From: Candidatus Aminicenantota bacterium | GTDB taxonomy: Bacteria > Acidobacteriota > Aminicenantia > Aminicenantales > Saccharicenantaceae | Assembly (NCBI GenBank): GCA_014360005.1 | Contig: JACIYI010000002.1 | Coordinates: 62,001-126,000, forward strand | Reading direction: 5' to 3' | Length of the DNA: 64,000 nt | In this document: positions 8,950 to 17,737 of the stretch, one piece after another | Layout: the number at the start of each line of letters is the position of its first letter | How positions within the stretch are numbered: position 1 is the stretch's first letter | The notes under the pieces: generated by a model | Told to the model about the DNA's origin: nothing | The model's input: only the letters and a program-made list of their open reading frames with translations | The model's database searches: none | Program-made: the position numbers and the translations under genes

Positions 8950-9302
8950 TTAGTCTTTCTGAGAGTGCTTTCACCTTCCGCTTCTTCCCGCTTCTCTTCC
9001 TGCTCCAGCTTGAACAGGTATTTAACCTGGCGCTTGTAAATCAGAAGATTAGGAGCACCTTCGCGGTTGAGCTTGAAGCAGTTCCGGTCATACCATTCAA
9101 CATAACCCTCCACCCGTTCTCCGTCGGCCAGAACCACGGCCATCGGGGTTCTCTTGTTCATTTGTTTCAGGAAGTAATAATTCTCGGCATGAGTGTCGGT
9201 CGGGGGAGGCATCTTTTTCTTGGCCGCTTCTTTTTCCTTGGCTTCCCGGCTCATTTTTTCTTTAACTTCAGATAGGTCGGGCCGGATTAACTTTCTTTGC
9301 AT
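8946..9302 (-). CDS. hfq: Divergent Hfq-like Sm-fold RNA chaperone with N- and C-terminal extensions
   Basis: 118 aa. About 40 charged N-terminal residues precede an Sm domain (about 41-100) that aligns to Hfq: FLKQMNKRTPMAVVLADG for Sm1 and LIYKRQVKYLF for Sm2. The usual YKH of Sm2 is YKR here, and the strand normally FDQFVVLL reads YDRNCFKL. The C-terminal tail is acidic/basic and disordered-looking. Hfq pairs small RNAs with mRNAs. The gene is coupled to pdxA rather than miaA. I am confident of the fold and moderately confident of the function. Confidence 0.75.
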   Translation of the reverse strand: MQRKLIRPDLSEVKEKMSREAKEKEAAKKKMPPPTDTHAENYYFLKQMNKRTPMAVVLADGERVEGYVEWYDRNCFKLNREGAPNLLIYKRQVKYLFKLEQEEKREEAEGESTLRKTK

Positions 9303-9340
9303 CGGTACCCTCGCAAAGTGATAAGAAAATCTTTAGTATT

Positions 9341-9369
9341 ATCTTAACACCCGCGGGAGAAAATTGCAA
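9341..9369 (-). promoter_or_regulatory. Promoter of hfq-pdxA
   Basis: On the minus strand TTGCAA (9369-9364), a 17-bp spacer and TAAGAT (9346-9341). The predicted start is near 9334, giving a 30-nt leader with a GAGGG ribosome-binding site before the ATG at 9302. The -10 is the same hexamer as in the rpmH promoter. Confidence 0.6.
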
Positions 9370-9442
9370 CCTTTAATTGCGGCCGGGCTGGCTTAAGCCC
9401 TGGAGAGTGAATACCAGGTCCCAACCGGAAAGAACATACAGC

Positions 9443-9472
9443 TTGACTTTTCTCTTCTTAATTCCATAGAAT
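9443..9472 (+). promoter_or_regulatory. Promoter of the RND efflux operon, likely leaderless
   Basis: TTGACT (9443-9448), an 18-bp spacer and TAGAAT (9467-9472). Initiation about seven bases downstream would fall at 9479, next to the ATG at 9481. There is no Shine-Dalgarno. Confidence 0.65.
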
Positions 9473-9480
9473 TCAACCTA

Positions 9481-9747
9481 ATGAAAATACACCGCAGCCG
9501 AGTTTCATTTTTTTTCCTGGGGCTGCTCTTCTTTCTAAGTCTGGGCAACATCATCGCCCATGATTTTCTCTGCCACGAGGAACTGCACCAGCTAACCAGC
9601 CCGGTCCACCATTCTTTCCATCATCCACGCTGGGACCCTCAGGACCTGCTCGTTCCTGACCCGGGAGGCTCGGAAAAAATATCCGCTCCAACCGAAGAGG
9701 TCCATCCCTCGGATTTTGTCCCATCTATCTTTCATCCACCTGATTAA
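9481..9747 (+). CDS. Small His-rich exported protein heading the RND efflux operon
   Basis: 88 aa of unknown family. Basic residues (KIHRSR) followed by a hydrophobic stretch (about 9-25) look like a signal peptide. The remaining 62 or so residues contain nine histidines, including two HH pairs, and one cysteine, then a Pro- and acid-rich tail. Position directly before genes for a heavy-metal type RND pump suggests periplasmic metal binding; that is inference. The frame is supported by a well-placed promoter but not by a recognised homologue. Confidence 0.6.
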   Translation: MKIHRSRVSFFFLGLLFFLSLGNIIAHDFLCHEELHQLTSPVHHSFHHPRWDPQDLLVPDPGGSEKISAPTEEVHPSDFVPSIFHPPD

Positions 9748-9790
9748 TTTTTTTCTTCTTTCCCCCTGACCTTTCATTCCGGAGGTGGAA

Positions 9791-11017
9791 ATGTCTTTTA
9801 TCATCATGCTGTTTTTTATGCTGTTCTCTTGGCCTCAGGAACAGCCCGCTCCGCCACTGGCTCTGACCCTGGAACAGGCGGTGGAGCTGGCCAGCCAGCA
9901 AAACCCGTCCCTCCTGGCTCTGGCCAGGGAAATAGAAGCGGCCCGGGGTCAAACCCTGGTCGACTCAGCCCTGCCCGAGGCCGAGGTTGGCCTGGAACTG
10001 GCCGGGCTGGACTTCCCCGGAGCCAGGCAGGTGGAGCCGGAAACAAGTTTTGGGGTGGCCCAGACCATTCCCTTCCCGGGAAAATTGAAGCTCCGGGCGA
10101 CTGCCGGCCGGCTGATTGAAGCCGAAGCCCGGTTGCGACTGCAAAAAGCCCGGTTGCTGCTGGCGGCCGAGGTCAGAAAAGTCTATTTCCGGAGCCTGTT
10201 CCACCAGAAGACTGTGGAAATCCTGTTGAAAAATCTGGACCTCCTTCAGGAAATCCAGAAAAATGCTACGGCCCGCTACGCCCTGGCGGCGGTGCCCTAT
10301 TCCGATATCCTGCGGGTGCGGCTGGAAATAGCCCGCACCAGGAATGACCTGCTGGCGACCGGCAATGAACTCAAAGTCAGCCGGCAGGAGCTGGCCCTGC
10401 TGCTCGGGCTGAAAAGGGAGACGCCCCTGGTCTTAACCTCTTCCCTGGAACAGCAACCCGTTGACTGGAAACTGGAGGAATGGCTGGCCAGGAAAAAAGA
10501 GCTCAGCCCCAGCCTGCAACTGGCCCGCCTGCGCCAGGAACAGGCCGAAGTGTTCAGCCAGATGGTCTTAAAGAACCGCTGGCCCGATTTCTCCCTCGGT
10601 CTTTTCTCCCCGAGCAAGAAATTTGGAGCTACCGGCCTGAGTATCGGGCTGAGTTATCCACTCTTTTCCCGCAAAAGGCTGGCCGGGGAAAAAATCCTGG
10701 CTGAAGCGGAAAAACAAAAAGCCCTGTTCGCCAGCCAGGCGACCGAAAGATTCTACGAGAGCCGGACCAGGCAAGCCGCCGGCTCCCTGGCCCAGAGCCT
10801 GGAACAAATCAGAATCTTTGAAGACAGTTTGCTGCGGGAAACAGAAGAGGGCCTGGAAAAAGCTCTCAGCGATTATCGCCTGGGACAGCTTGATTCCTTA
10901 AACCTGATGGACCTCTACCGCCAGGCCAGCCTGGTCCGCCTGGAATATTACCGGGCCCTCTACCTTTATCAAACCGCTCTGGCCGAACTGGAAATGGCCG
11001 GAGAGGATTACGAATGA
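9791..11017 (+). CDS. TolC-family outer membrane efflux protein (CusC/CzcC type)
   Basis: About 408 aa. A short hydrophobic signal (FIIMLFFMLFSWP) precedes two OEP repeats; the first begins LTLEQAVELASQQNPSLLA. Long amphipathic helices rich in Leu, Ala and Glu are typical of the periplasmic alpha-barrel. I prefer the ATG at 9791, five bases after GGAGG (9781-9785), over an in-frame GTG at 9785. It is followed by adaptor and RND genes, so it is the outer-membrane duct of that tripartite pump. Confidence 0.88.
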   Translation: MSFIIMLFFMLFSWPQEQPAPPLALTLEQAVELASQQNPSLLALAREIEAARGQTLVDSALPEAEVGLELAGLDFPGARQVEPETSFGVAQTIPFPGKLKLRATAGRLIEAEARLRLQKARLLLAAEVRKVYFRSLFHQKTVEILLKNLDLLQEIQKNATARYALAAVPYSDILRVRLEIARTRNDLLATGNELKVSRQELALLLGLKRETPLVLTSSLEQQPVDWKLEEWLARKKELSPSLQLARLRQEQAEVFSQMVLKNRWPDFSLGLFSPSKKFGATGLSIGLSYPLFSRKRLAGEKILAEAEKQKALFASQATERFYESRTRQAAGSLAQSLEQIRIFEDSLLRETEEGLEKALSDYRLGQLDSLNLMDLYRQASLVRLEYYRALYLYQTALAELEMAGEDYE

Positions 11018-11050
11018 GAAAATTGAACTTTTGCCTAATGGAGAAATACC

Positions 11051-12193
11051 ATGCCTTGCCCTCGACTTAAACTCAAACCAGCCGTCCTGCCTTTGATGCT
11101 GGCGGCTTTATTCTTATTCACCGGGTGCGGCCGGACGAAATCCAGCCCGGAAAAGGCCGGCCCGGGAGAAAAAGAGGAACACACTCTGGCGCAGGTCAGC
11201 CTGAGTGAAGAAGCCATGGCCCTGGCCGGGATTAAAATAATGACCCTGTCCCCGAAGACCATCCAGCCCGAGCTTCTGGTGCCAGCCGAAGTAGTCCTCA
11301 ATCCCAGAGCCTATTATCGGCTGACCGCCCGGGTGCCCGGAAGAGTAGAAGAATTGCTGGTTTACCAGGGAGACCGGGTCAGACCGGGTCAGGTGGTGGC
11401 CAGGCTGTTCAGCCTGCCTTACCTTGAAAGCCTGACTGAACTGCGGCTGGCAGCGGAGCGACTGGAAAAATTAACCCGGCAGCAGTCACCCGAACAGGAA
11501 ACAGCCCGAGCTCTTCTGGAATCAGCCCGGGAAAAATTGCGCCTCTTGGGTCTGTCCGATAAGGAAATCGAAGCTGTTTCGGCTCGCCCTTCAGGCAGCA
11601 GTCTGTACGAAATTCTGAGCCCGGCTTCAGGTCAGGTGGTTTCCACCTCTGTTTATCCGGGAGATACCCTGGAAGCAGGCGCCTTATTGATGGAAATAGC
11701 AGCCTTTGACCGGCTGTGGATTGAGGGTAGGGTCCAGGAAAAAGACCAGGGACAGGTCAACACTGGACAGGAAGCTATCGTCCGGACCGGGGCTTACCCC
11801 GGGGAAGAATTCAAGGGGCGGGTAACCTTCATCTCTCCCGTTCTGGATACCTCCACCCGGACGCTCAAGGTGAGAGTGGAGGTGCCTAATACGGGTGGCC
11901 GGCTGAAGCCGGGGATGTACGTTGACCTGGCCCTTTCTCTGCCGGAAAGGACCATCCTGGCCGTCCCGGAAGAAGCGGTGGTTGAGGTCAACGGCCGGAA
12001 AACCGTCTTTATCCCCAGGGCTCCGGGTGTTTTTGTCGGGCGCGAAATTCAGACCGGCCCGCCGGTTAAGGGCTGGCTGCCGGTCATGTCCGGACTGGAC
12101 AGGGGCCAGGAATTTGTGGCTGCCGGCACCTTCATGTTAAAAGCCGAGATTTTGAAGCCAACACTGGGTGAGGGAGAACATCACCATGATTGA
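11051..12193 (+). CDS. RND efflux periplasmic adaptor (HlyD/CusB family), lipoprotein
   Basis: 380 aa. A type II signal peptide ends in the lipobox LFTGC (Cys near residue 25). The barrel-sandwich/lipoyl part starts TARVPGRVEELLVYQGDRV, an alpha-hairpin follows (about 130-180), and the beta-barrel contains PGMYVDLALSLPERTILAVP. The protein ends in HHHD, a small possible metal-binding tail. It bridges the inner-membrane pump and the outer-membrane duct. It overlaps the RND gene by eight bases if that starts at 12186. Confidence 0.88.
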   Translation: MPCPRLKLKPAVLPLMLAALFLFTGCGRTKSSPEKAGPGEKEEHTLAQVSLSEEAMALAGIKIMTLSPKTIQPELLVPAEVVLNPRAYYRLTARVPGRVEELLVYQGDRVRPGQVVARLFSLPYLESLTELRLAAERLEKLTRQQSPEQETARALLESAREKLRLLGLSDKEIEAVSARPSGSSLYEILSPASGQVVSTSVYPGDTLEAGALLMEIAAFDRLWIEGRVQEKDQGQVNTGQEAIVRTGAYPGEEFKGRVTFISPVLDTSTRTLKVRVEVPNTGGRLKPGMYVDLALSLPERTILAVPEEAVVEVNGRKTVFIPRAPGVFVGREIQTGPPVKGWLPVMSGLDRGQEFVAAGTFMLKAEILKPTLGEGEHHHD

Positions 12194-15100
12194 CCGGATA
12201 ATCCATTTCTCCCTGCGGGAGAGACTGCTCGTTGGAATATTAATACTGGTGATAATAGGCGCCGGTCTTTATTCTTTCATCAAGCTGCCGATAGATGCCT
12301 TCCCCGACGTCACCGGCGTCCAGGTGGAAATTCTTTCTTACGCCCCCGGCTATTCGCCCTTTGAAGTGGAAAAGTTTGTTACTTCCCCCCTGGAAATCAG
12401 CCTGCGCGGTCTGCCGGGCCTGAGCCAGCTGCGGTCGGTGTCGCGTTCCGGGTTATCGGTCATAACGGTAGTTTTCAACGATAAAACCGATATCTATTTT
12501 GCCCGGCAACAGGTTTTCGAGCGACTGTCGGAAGCCCGGGATAGATTACCGGCCGGGGTGGAAACCAGTCTCGGCCCGATCGCCACGGCCATGGGTGAAA
12601 TCTATCAATACACAATTGAAGGTAATGAGCCCGGACCAGGAGAAGACTGGAGACCTTACCTGACCGAGTTGCGCACCCTGCAGGACTGGGTAATCAGCCC
12701 GGTCTTAAAAAGCATCCCCGGAGTGATTGATGTCAACTCCTTCGGCGGTTTTATCAAACAATTTCTGATCAAGGTCGACCCCGGTCGGCTGCTGAAATAT
12801 GACCTGAGTCTGGCCCGGGTTGTGGCTGCGGTCGAAAACAGCAACCTCAACGTGGGCGGAAACGTGGTGGAAAAAGGTCAGCAGCAATTCATAGTCAGGG
12901 GTACCGGTTTGTTTAACAGCCTGGATGACATTAAAAACACGGTCATCAAAGCCGAACGGGGCATTCCCGTTCTCCTGCAGGACGTAGCCACGGTGGAAGA
13001 GGGGGCTGCCGTCCGGCAGGGTGCGGCCATCATCAACGGCCAGAAGGAAGCCGTCGGCGGTATTGTCTTGATGCTCAAGGGAGAAAACAGCCGGCAGGTT
13101 ACCCGACGGGTCGAGCAGCAGGTGGCTGAAATCAACTCCGGCGGGCTGCTCCCGTCTGGCCTGAAGATTGTGCCTTTTTACAACAGAACAGACATTGTGG
13201 AAAAAAGCATCCAGACGATTGAAGAAGCCCTGCTGCTGGGGGCCCTGCTCGTTATATTTATCGTCTTCGTTTTCCTGCGCAGTTTCCGCGGCTCGCTGGT
13301 GGTCATCCTGTCCCTGCCCCTGGCCGTCCTGCTGACCTTCGTGGTCATGAAGCAAACCGGGCTGACCGCCAATCTGATGTCTCTCGGGGGCCTGGCCATT
13401 TCCATCGGCATGATCATCGATGCGGCCATCATCCAGGTAGAAAACATTCAGCGTCACCTGGCCGAAAGCCGTAAAAAGGACCTGCCCACCTTTCTCCGGG
13501 CTGTGCTGGAGGTGCGCAAACCCAGCATCTTCGGGGAGATGATCATCGCCCTGACTTTCATCCCCCTTCTCAGCCTGCAGGGCATCGAGGGTAAGATGTT
13601 TTCCCCGCTGGCCATCACCCTGTCGATGGCCATCATCTGCTCCCTGCTCATTTCACTTTTCATAATACCAGGCCTGGCCTACCTGATACTGAAAGTCCCG
13701 GCCGACCGGCCCGACTGGCTGCTCAACACTCTCCGCCGGTTATACAGCGGAGTACTGCGCTGGTCGCTCCGGCATGGCTGGCTGGTAGTCGGCCTGATGG
13801 TGGGGCTGCTGGCCTCCAGCCTGTTTCTCGTCCCTTCTCTTGGCCGGGAGTTCATCCCGATCATGGATGAAGGGGCCTTTGATATGGACATCCAGATGCT
13901 CCCAGGCATCTCCCTGAAACAAGCTATGGACATCACCAAGGAGGTGGAAAAAAGGCTGAAACAATTCCCGGAACTGGAAACTATCGTCTCCCGCACCGGG
14001 CAGACCGGCCTGGCCCTGGAAGCCAGGGGTGTAGAGAAGACCGGTTTCGTCGGTTCACTCCGACCACGGGAGCAATGGACTTCGGCCCGAAGCCGGGAGG
14101 AACTGACTGAAAAAATGCGCCAGGCCATAGAAGACATACCGGGAATTTCCTTTTCTTTCAGCCAGCCCATTGCCTGCCGGATTGACGAGCTGGTGGCCGG
14201 CACCAGGGCCCAGCTAATCATCAAGCTGTTCGGCGAAGACCTGGACCTTCTCAGGTCTAAGGCTGCGGAGATGGCCGCCGTTATCAGGGGAATCCGGGGG
14301 GCAGCTGACCTGGTGGTGGAAACCACCTCTGGCCAGCCTTACATAATCATTGACCTTGACCGGCAGGCTCTGAAACGCCACGGACTGCGGGCGGCCGAGG
14401 TGCTGTCGCTGGTGGAAATAGCCTCAGCCGGGAAAGCCGTCACCAGGATGTACGAAGGAGAAAAGGCTTTTGAGGTGGTCATAAAATACCCAGAAGACCT
14501 GCGCAATTCGGTTGAAAAGCTGGGGGCCCTGCTGGTGGACACTCCCGGCAGTTATCGTCTGCCCCTGGGGCAGCTGGCCCGGATTAAGGAAGTGGAAGGA
14601 CCGGCCCAGATCAGCAGAGAAGCTGGTTTCAGACGGATAGGCCTCGAAGTCAACGTCACCGGGCGAGACCTGGGCAGCTTTGTAGCCGAAGCCAGGGAAA
14701 AAATCGCCCAGGGGGTCAGCCTGCCACCAGGATACCGGCTGGAATGGGGTGGCCAGTTTGAAAACCAGCAGCGGGCCATGCGCCGCCTGGCCATCATCGT
14801 GCCGCTAACCCTGGCGCTTATTTTCTTCCTCCTGTTTTCCACCTTTGACTCCTTCAAGCTGGCCTTGCTGGTGCTGCTGACCCTGCCCTTTGCCCTGATC
14901 GGTGGAATTTTTTCCCTCTGGCTATCCGGCCTTTACCTTTCTGTTCCGGCCTCGGTTGGTTTTATTGCCCTGCTGGGAATAGCCGTCCTGAATGGAGTGG
15001 TCATGGTTAGTTATTTCCAACAGCTGACTCAAAACCAGTGTTTTCCCTTTGACGAAGCCATTATCCAGGCCGCCAGCAAGAGACTGCGGCCGGTGCTGAT

Positions 15101-15293
15101 GACCGCACTGACCACTCTGCTCGGGCTGCTGCCTCTCCTTTTTGCCCGGGGTCCGGGTTCAGAGCTGCAGCGGCCGCTGGCCACAGTAGTGGTGGGAGGG
15201 TTGCTGACTTCAACCGTTTTAACGCTGTTGCTGTTGCCCGTTCTTTTCCGCTGGACCTGCGGGATTAAAGAAAATAACCAGAAGTTGGATTGA
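12186..15293 (+). CDS. RND transporter of the heavy-metal efflux (CusA/CzcA) family
   Basis: About 1035 aa, full length. It begins MIDRIIHFSLRERLLVGI; the motif PIDAFPDVTGVQVEILS is typical of HME-RND pumps, and TM4 carries SIGMIIDAAIIQVEN with the proton-relay acid. Two large periplasmic loops separate TM1-2 and TM7-8. I chose ATG 12186, preceded by AGGGAG nine bases earlier, over GTG 12168. The family expels Cu+, Ag+, Zn2+, Co2+ or Ni2+; the substrate cannot be told from sequence reading alone. Confidence 0.9.
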   Translation: MIDRIIHFSLRERLLVGILILVIIGAGLYSFIKLPIDAFPDVTGVQVEILSYAPGYSPFEVEKFVTSPLEISLRGLPGLSQLRSVSRSGLSVITVVFNDKTDIYFARQQVFERLSEARDRLPAGVETSLGPIATAMGEIYQYTIEGNEPGPGEDWRPYLTELRTLQDWVISPVLKSIPGVIDVNSFGGFIKQFLIKVDPGRLLKYDLSLARVVAAVENSNLNVGGNVVEKGQQQFIVRGTGLFNSLDDIKNTVIKAERGIPVLLQDVATVEEGAAVRQGAAIINGQKEAVGGIVLMLKGENSRQVTRRVEQQVAEINSGGLLPSGLKIVPFYNRTDIVEKSIQTIEEALLLGALLVIFIVFVFLRSFRGSLVVILSLPLAVLLTFVVMKQTGLTANLMSLGGLAISIGMIIDAAIIQVENIQRHLAESRKKDLPTFLRAVLEVRKPSIFGEMIIALTFIPLLSLQGIEGKMFSPLAITLSMAIICSLLISLFIIPGLAYLILKVPADRPDWLLNTLRRLYSGVLRWSLRHGWLVVGLMVGLLASSLFLVPSLGREFIPIMDEGAFDMDIQMLPGISLKQAMDITKEVEKRLKQFPELETIVSRTGQTGLALEARGVEKTGFVGSLRPREQWTSARSREELTEKMRQAIEDIPGISFSFSQPIACRIDELVAGTRAQLIIKLFGEDLDLLRSKAAEMAAVIRGIRGAADLVVETTSGQPYIIIDLDRQALKRHGLRAAEVLSLVEIASAGKAVTRMYEGEKAFEVVIKYPEDLRNSVEKLGALLVDTPGSYRLPLGQLARIKEVEGPAQISREAGFRRIGLEVNVTGRDLGSFVAEAREKIAQGVSLPPGYRLEWGGQFENQQRAMRRLAIIVPLTLALIFFLLFSTFDSFKLALLVLLTLPFALIGGIFSLWLSGLYLSVPASVGFIALLGIAVLNGVVMVSYFQQLTQNQCFPFDEAIIQAASKRLRPVLMTALTTLLGLLPLLFARGPGSELQRPLATVVVGGLLTSTVLTLLLLPVLFRWTCGIKENNQKLD

Positions 15294-15530
15294 TTTCTAT
15301 CCGTCCCGGGTCTTTTTCTCGGGTGGCCAGGTGATTATTGTTTCCCCAGGTCTACCTGGGTAGTTGATGGCAAACCGGTCAGGAGAAAAGGAATACTTTC
15401 GGCCCAGAAGCCGATTCTTTCAGCCGCTGCCCTTCGAAGCCTGAAATTAAAATTGCAACCATAAAAGCAGGGCAGGAATTGTCGGTTATCAGGTCAATAC
15501 CAACGGGAAGAAACTCTGGCCGGGCGGCTC
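15294..15530. other. Intergenic region between convergent RND and DUF5916 genes
   Basis: 237 bp without a supportable gene. An inverted repeat CCCAGGT/ACCTGGG lies at 15345-15360 with almost no loop and no T-run, so it is not a convincing intrinsic terminator. Nothing else is recognised. Confidence 0.5.
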
Positions 15531-17720
15531 TTAAACTCTCCACCAGTAAGAGAATTTAACAAAATAATAGCGGCCGACTGTGCGGTAGCCGGTCTCTGGC
15601 AGCCATTCCCGGTTGTTTTCCACTCCCAGGTAGAAGCAGGTACCAGGGTTGAGCTCATAACCAAGAAGACCGCTCAGGAAAATTGTCCGGTAGTAGCTGT
15701 CGTAATCGGTGATGGCCCTGACAAACAGGCTGCGGCTGAACTGAAAATTTATCCGCTGACTAAGGATGGTCACCCGGTAAACCCGGGGGCCGCGAGGCGA
15801 TTCGTAAAAATTGAGGTCTTCCAGCCGCGTGGTGAGCACCAGGTTGGCCACCGGGCGGAAATTCAGCTCCCCTTCGAGCGACCGGCTGAAGCCAAGGTAG
15901 GGCTGATCATCATAATAGATGGAGGTGCCAACGCTGCCGCCAATCCGACCGCTGAGCCAGGCCAGGGGAGCCGAGAACAGACTGAACCTGAATTGCCTGG
16001 GTTTCAGGTCAACCCCGTTATACTTTTCGAAAGTGTCGCTGTAATTGAGGAAAAGAAAGGTCTGCCGCCAACCGCTTATCATCAGCGAGTAATCAACGTC
16101 AACATCGGTCAGCACCCCGCCGTAACTATAAACCCGGCGGTAGGAGAGGGAAGGAGTAACGGACACAAGGTAATCGCTTTCGGGCAGAAAGCTGTAGCCG
16201 GCCCGGAGGTTGAGCGAATGAATATCCTTCCTTCGCAGAAAACCCAGCCCGGCTTCAAATTCCGGGTGGACGCTGAACCAGTTCAGGGAAAAATTTAAGT
16301 GCCGGTCCTGGTGGTCAAAGCCAAGATGCCAGGCCGGGGCCAGCGCCGTTTTTAATCCCTCCACCTGGCTTCTGGAACCCACCAGCTGAAAGGCCAGGCG
16401 GTTGGTCTGGGTAATTTTGAACTGCCCGTCCAGACCCACCAGACGGTTATAATCAGAAAAAAGGGACGAACCGGACAGGCCCATTTCTTTATCAGTGGCG
16501 ATAAAACCCAGGTAGGATTCTGAGAACAGATCCTGGCGCAGGCGCAGCACATTATTCCAGGACCGGTAAGTGGCTGTTTGGTTGAGTTCCGGAGCTCCCG
16601 GGATTTCAATGGCTGCGGGTCTGTCATCAAGGGCTGACATCACTCCGAAGCTGGTGTTCCCGAGCTTGCCGGTGACCTTAGCCGCCCAGACCGGTGAAAC
16701 AATCTTCCGGGAATAGATAAGTTCAAACGGCGTGTCGAAGATATCCTTGCCTTCCAGGAAAAACGGCCGTTTTTCTGGATAATAAAGGGGATAGCGCTGG
16801 TTGACTTCATTCTGGGGAATATCGGCTTCTATCTGACTGAAGTCCGGGTTGAGAGCCAGGTCGGCCGTGACATCGGAGGTAATCCCGTATTTAATGTTGG
16901 CCCCGAGCTCCGGACGGAATTTATCGCCCAGGGCTTTGCCTCCTACCAACGCCGGCAGCAGCTCCAGGTTTTTGCCGCGCACCAGGTCCCGGTTGAGGCT
17001 CAGCTCGCCAGCCTGGACCAGAAGCCCGTTGATGTTGCGGGAACGGGGCGGCCAGTACAGGTCCTCATTTTTCCGGGGAATCTGGCGGCGGAGGATGAGA
17101 CCCCAGGATTGAATTTTCCGGTTGGGAAATCTCAGAGTCTTAAACGGAATGGCTATTTCTACGACGTAACCCCGGTCGGTGGTTCTGGCCGCCGACAGGA
17201 AATATCCGTTCCAGTTACGGTCAACCCGGTCAAAGCTCTCGCGTCGCCCCCGGTTGCGGCGGGGATTGGCTTCCACGTAGACTCCATCAACCTGAACTCC
17301 CCTGGCATTGGTCTCGAAGACAAAAGCCCGCCTCCGGTCGTTAAAGGTATCAAGATAAACTGAGACCACATCATCACCCCGGACCCGGTCCCGCTGGCAG
17401 AGGGTGCAGCGGATGTCCGCGGGCCTGGAGTCAAGGCACTCAAAAGCAATGTAGAAATTTTCCCGGTCAAAACCGAGGTAGACGGTTGTCTGTTCCGTGG
17501 GCGGGGCCCCTTCCTGAGGCTGGTATTGCACGAACTCCCGGATGATGCTGGCTCCCTGCCACTCCGGGTTACCCAGCACTCCGTCAATCTGAGGTGGTTT
17601 GCTAAGCAGCCCGGGTTTGACTTCAGGGTTGCCGGGAACAGCAATGGATGGAGAAAGGCAGACCCAAAAAAACAGGGCGGCCGCTGACAGCAGTGACCGA
17701 AGCTGGTTTCTGGCAGACAC
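15531..17720 (-). CDS. DUF5916 outer-membrane beta-barrel protein with N-terminal CBM9-like domain
   Basis: 729 aa. A signal peptide (about 1-27) is followed by a carbohydrate-binding family 9-like domain (about 40-230: PQIDGVLGNPEWQGA, VYLGFDRENFYIAFECLDSR, VSVYLDTFNDRRRAFVFETN) and a C-terminal half rich in alternating aromatic/polar strands ending YYFVKFSYWWRV, an outer-membrane barrel signature. Function is unknown for the family; some are assumed to bind or move glycans. It starts 17 bp after the TolC stop and could belong to the ECF-controlled operon upstream. Confidence 0.82.
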   Translation of the reverse strand: MSARNQLRSLLSAAALFFWVCLSPSIAVPGNPEVKPGLLSKPPQIDGVLGNPEWQGASIIREFVQYQPQEGAPPTEQTTVYLGFDRENFYIAFECLDSRPADIRCTLCQRDRVRGDDVVSVYLDTFNDRRRAFVFETNARGVQVDGVYVEANPRRNRGRRESFDRVDRNWNGYFLSAARTTDRGYVVEIAIPFKTLRFPNRKIQSWGLILRRQIPRKNEDLYWPPRSRNINGLLVQAGELSLNRDLVRGKNLELLPALVGGKALGDKFRPELGANIKYGITSDVTADLALNPDFSQIEADIPQNEVNQRYPLYYPEKRPFFLEGKDIFDTPFELIYSRKIVSPVWAAKVTGKLGNTSFGVMSALDDRPAAIEIPGAPELNQTATYRSWNNVLRLRQDLFSESYLGFIATDKEMGLSGSSLFSDYNRLVGLDGQFKITQTNRLAFQLVGSRSQVEGLKTALAPAWHLGFDHQDRHLNFSLNWFSVHPEFEAGLGFLRRKDIHSLNLRAGYSFLPESDYLVSVTPSLSYRRVYSYGGVLTDVDVDYSLMISGWRQTFLFLNYSDTFEKYNGVDLKPRQFRFSLFSAPLAWLSGRIGGSVGTSIYYDDQPYLGFSRSLEGELNFRPVANLVLTTRLEDLNFYESPRGPRVYRVTILSQRINFQFSRSLFVRAITDYDSYYRTIFLSGLLGYELNPGTCFYLGVENNREWLPETGYRTVGRYYFVKFSYWWRV

Positions 17721-17737
17721 CCTGTGGCCGCTCCGTT

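Noticed and set aside
12705..13457. 250-codon minus-strand frame inside the RND gene
   Set aside because: The product is His/Gln/Asp-rich with no motif, and the opposite strand encodes an unmistakable RND pump.
15345..15360. CCCAGGT/ACCTGGG inverted repeat as terminator of the RND operon
   Set aside because: The loop is only two bases and no T-run follows.
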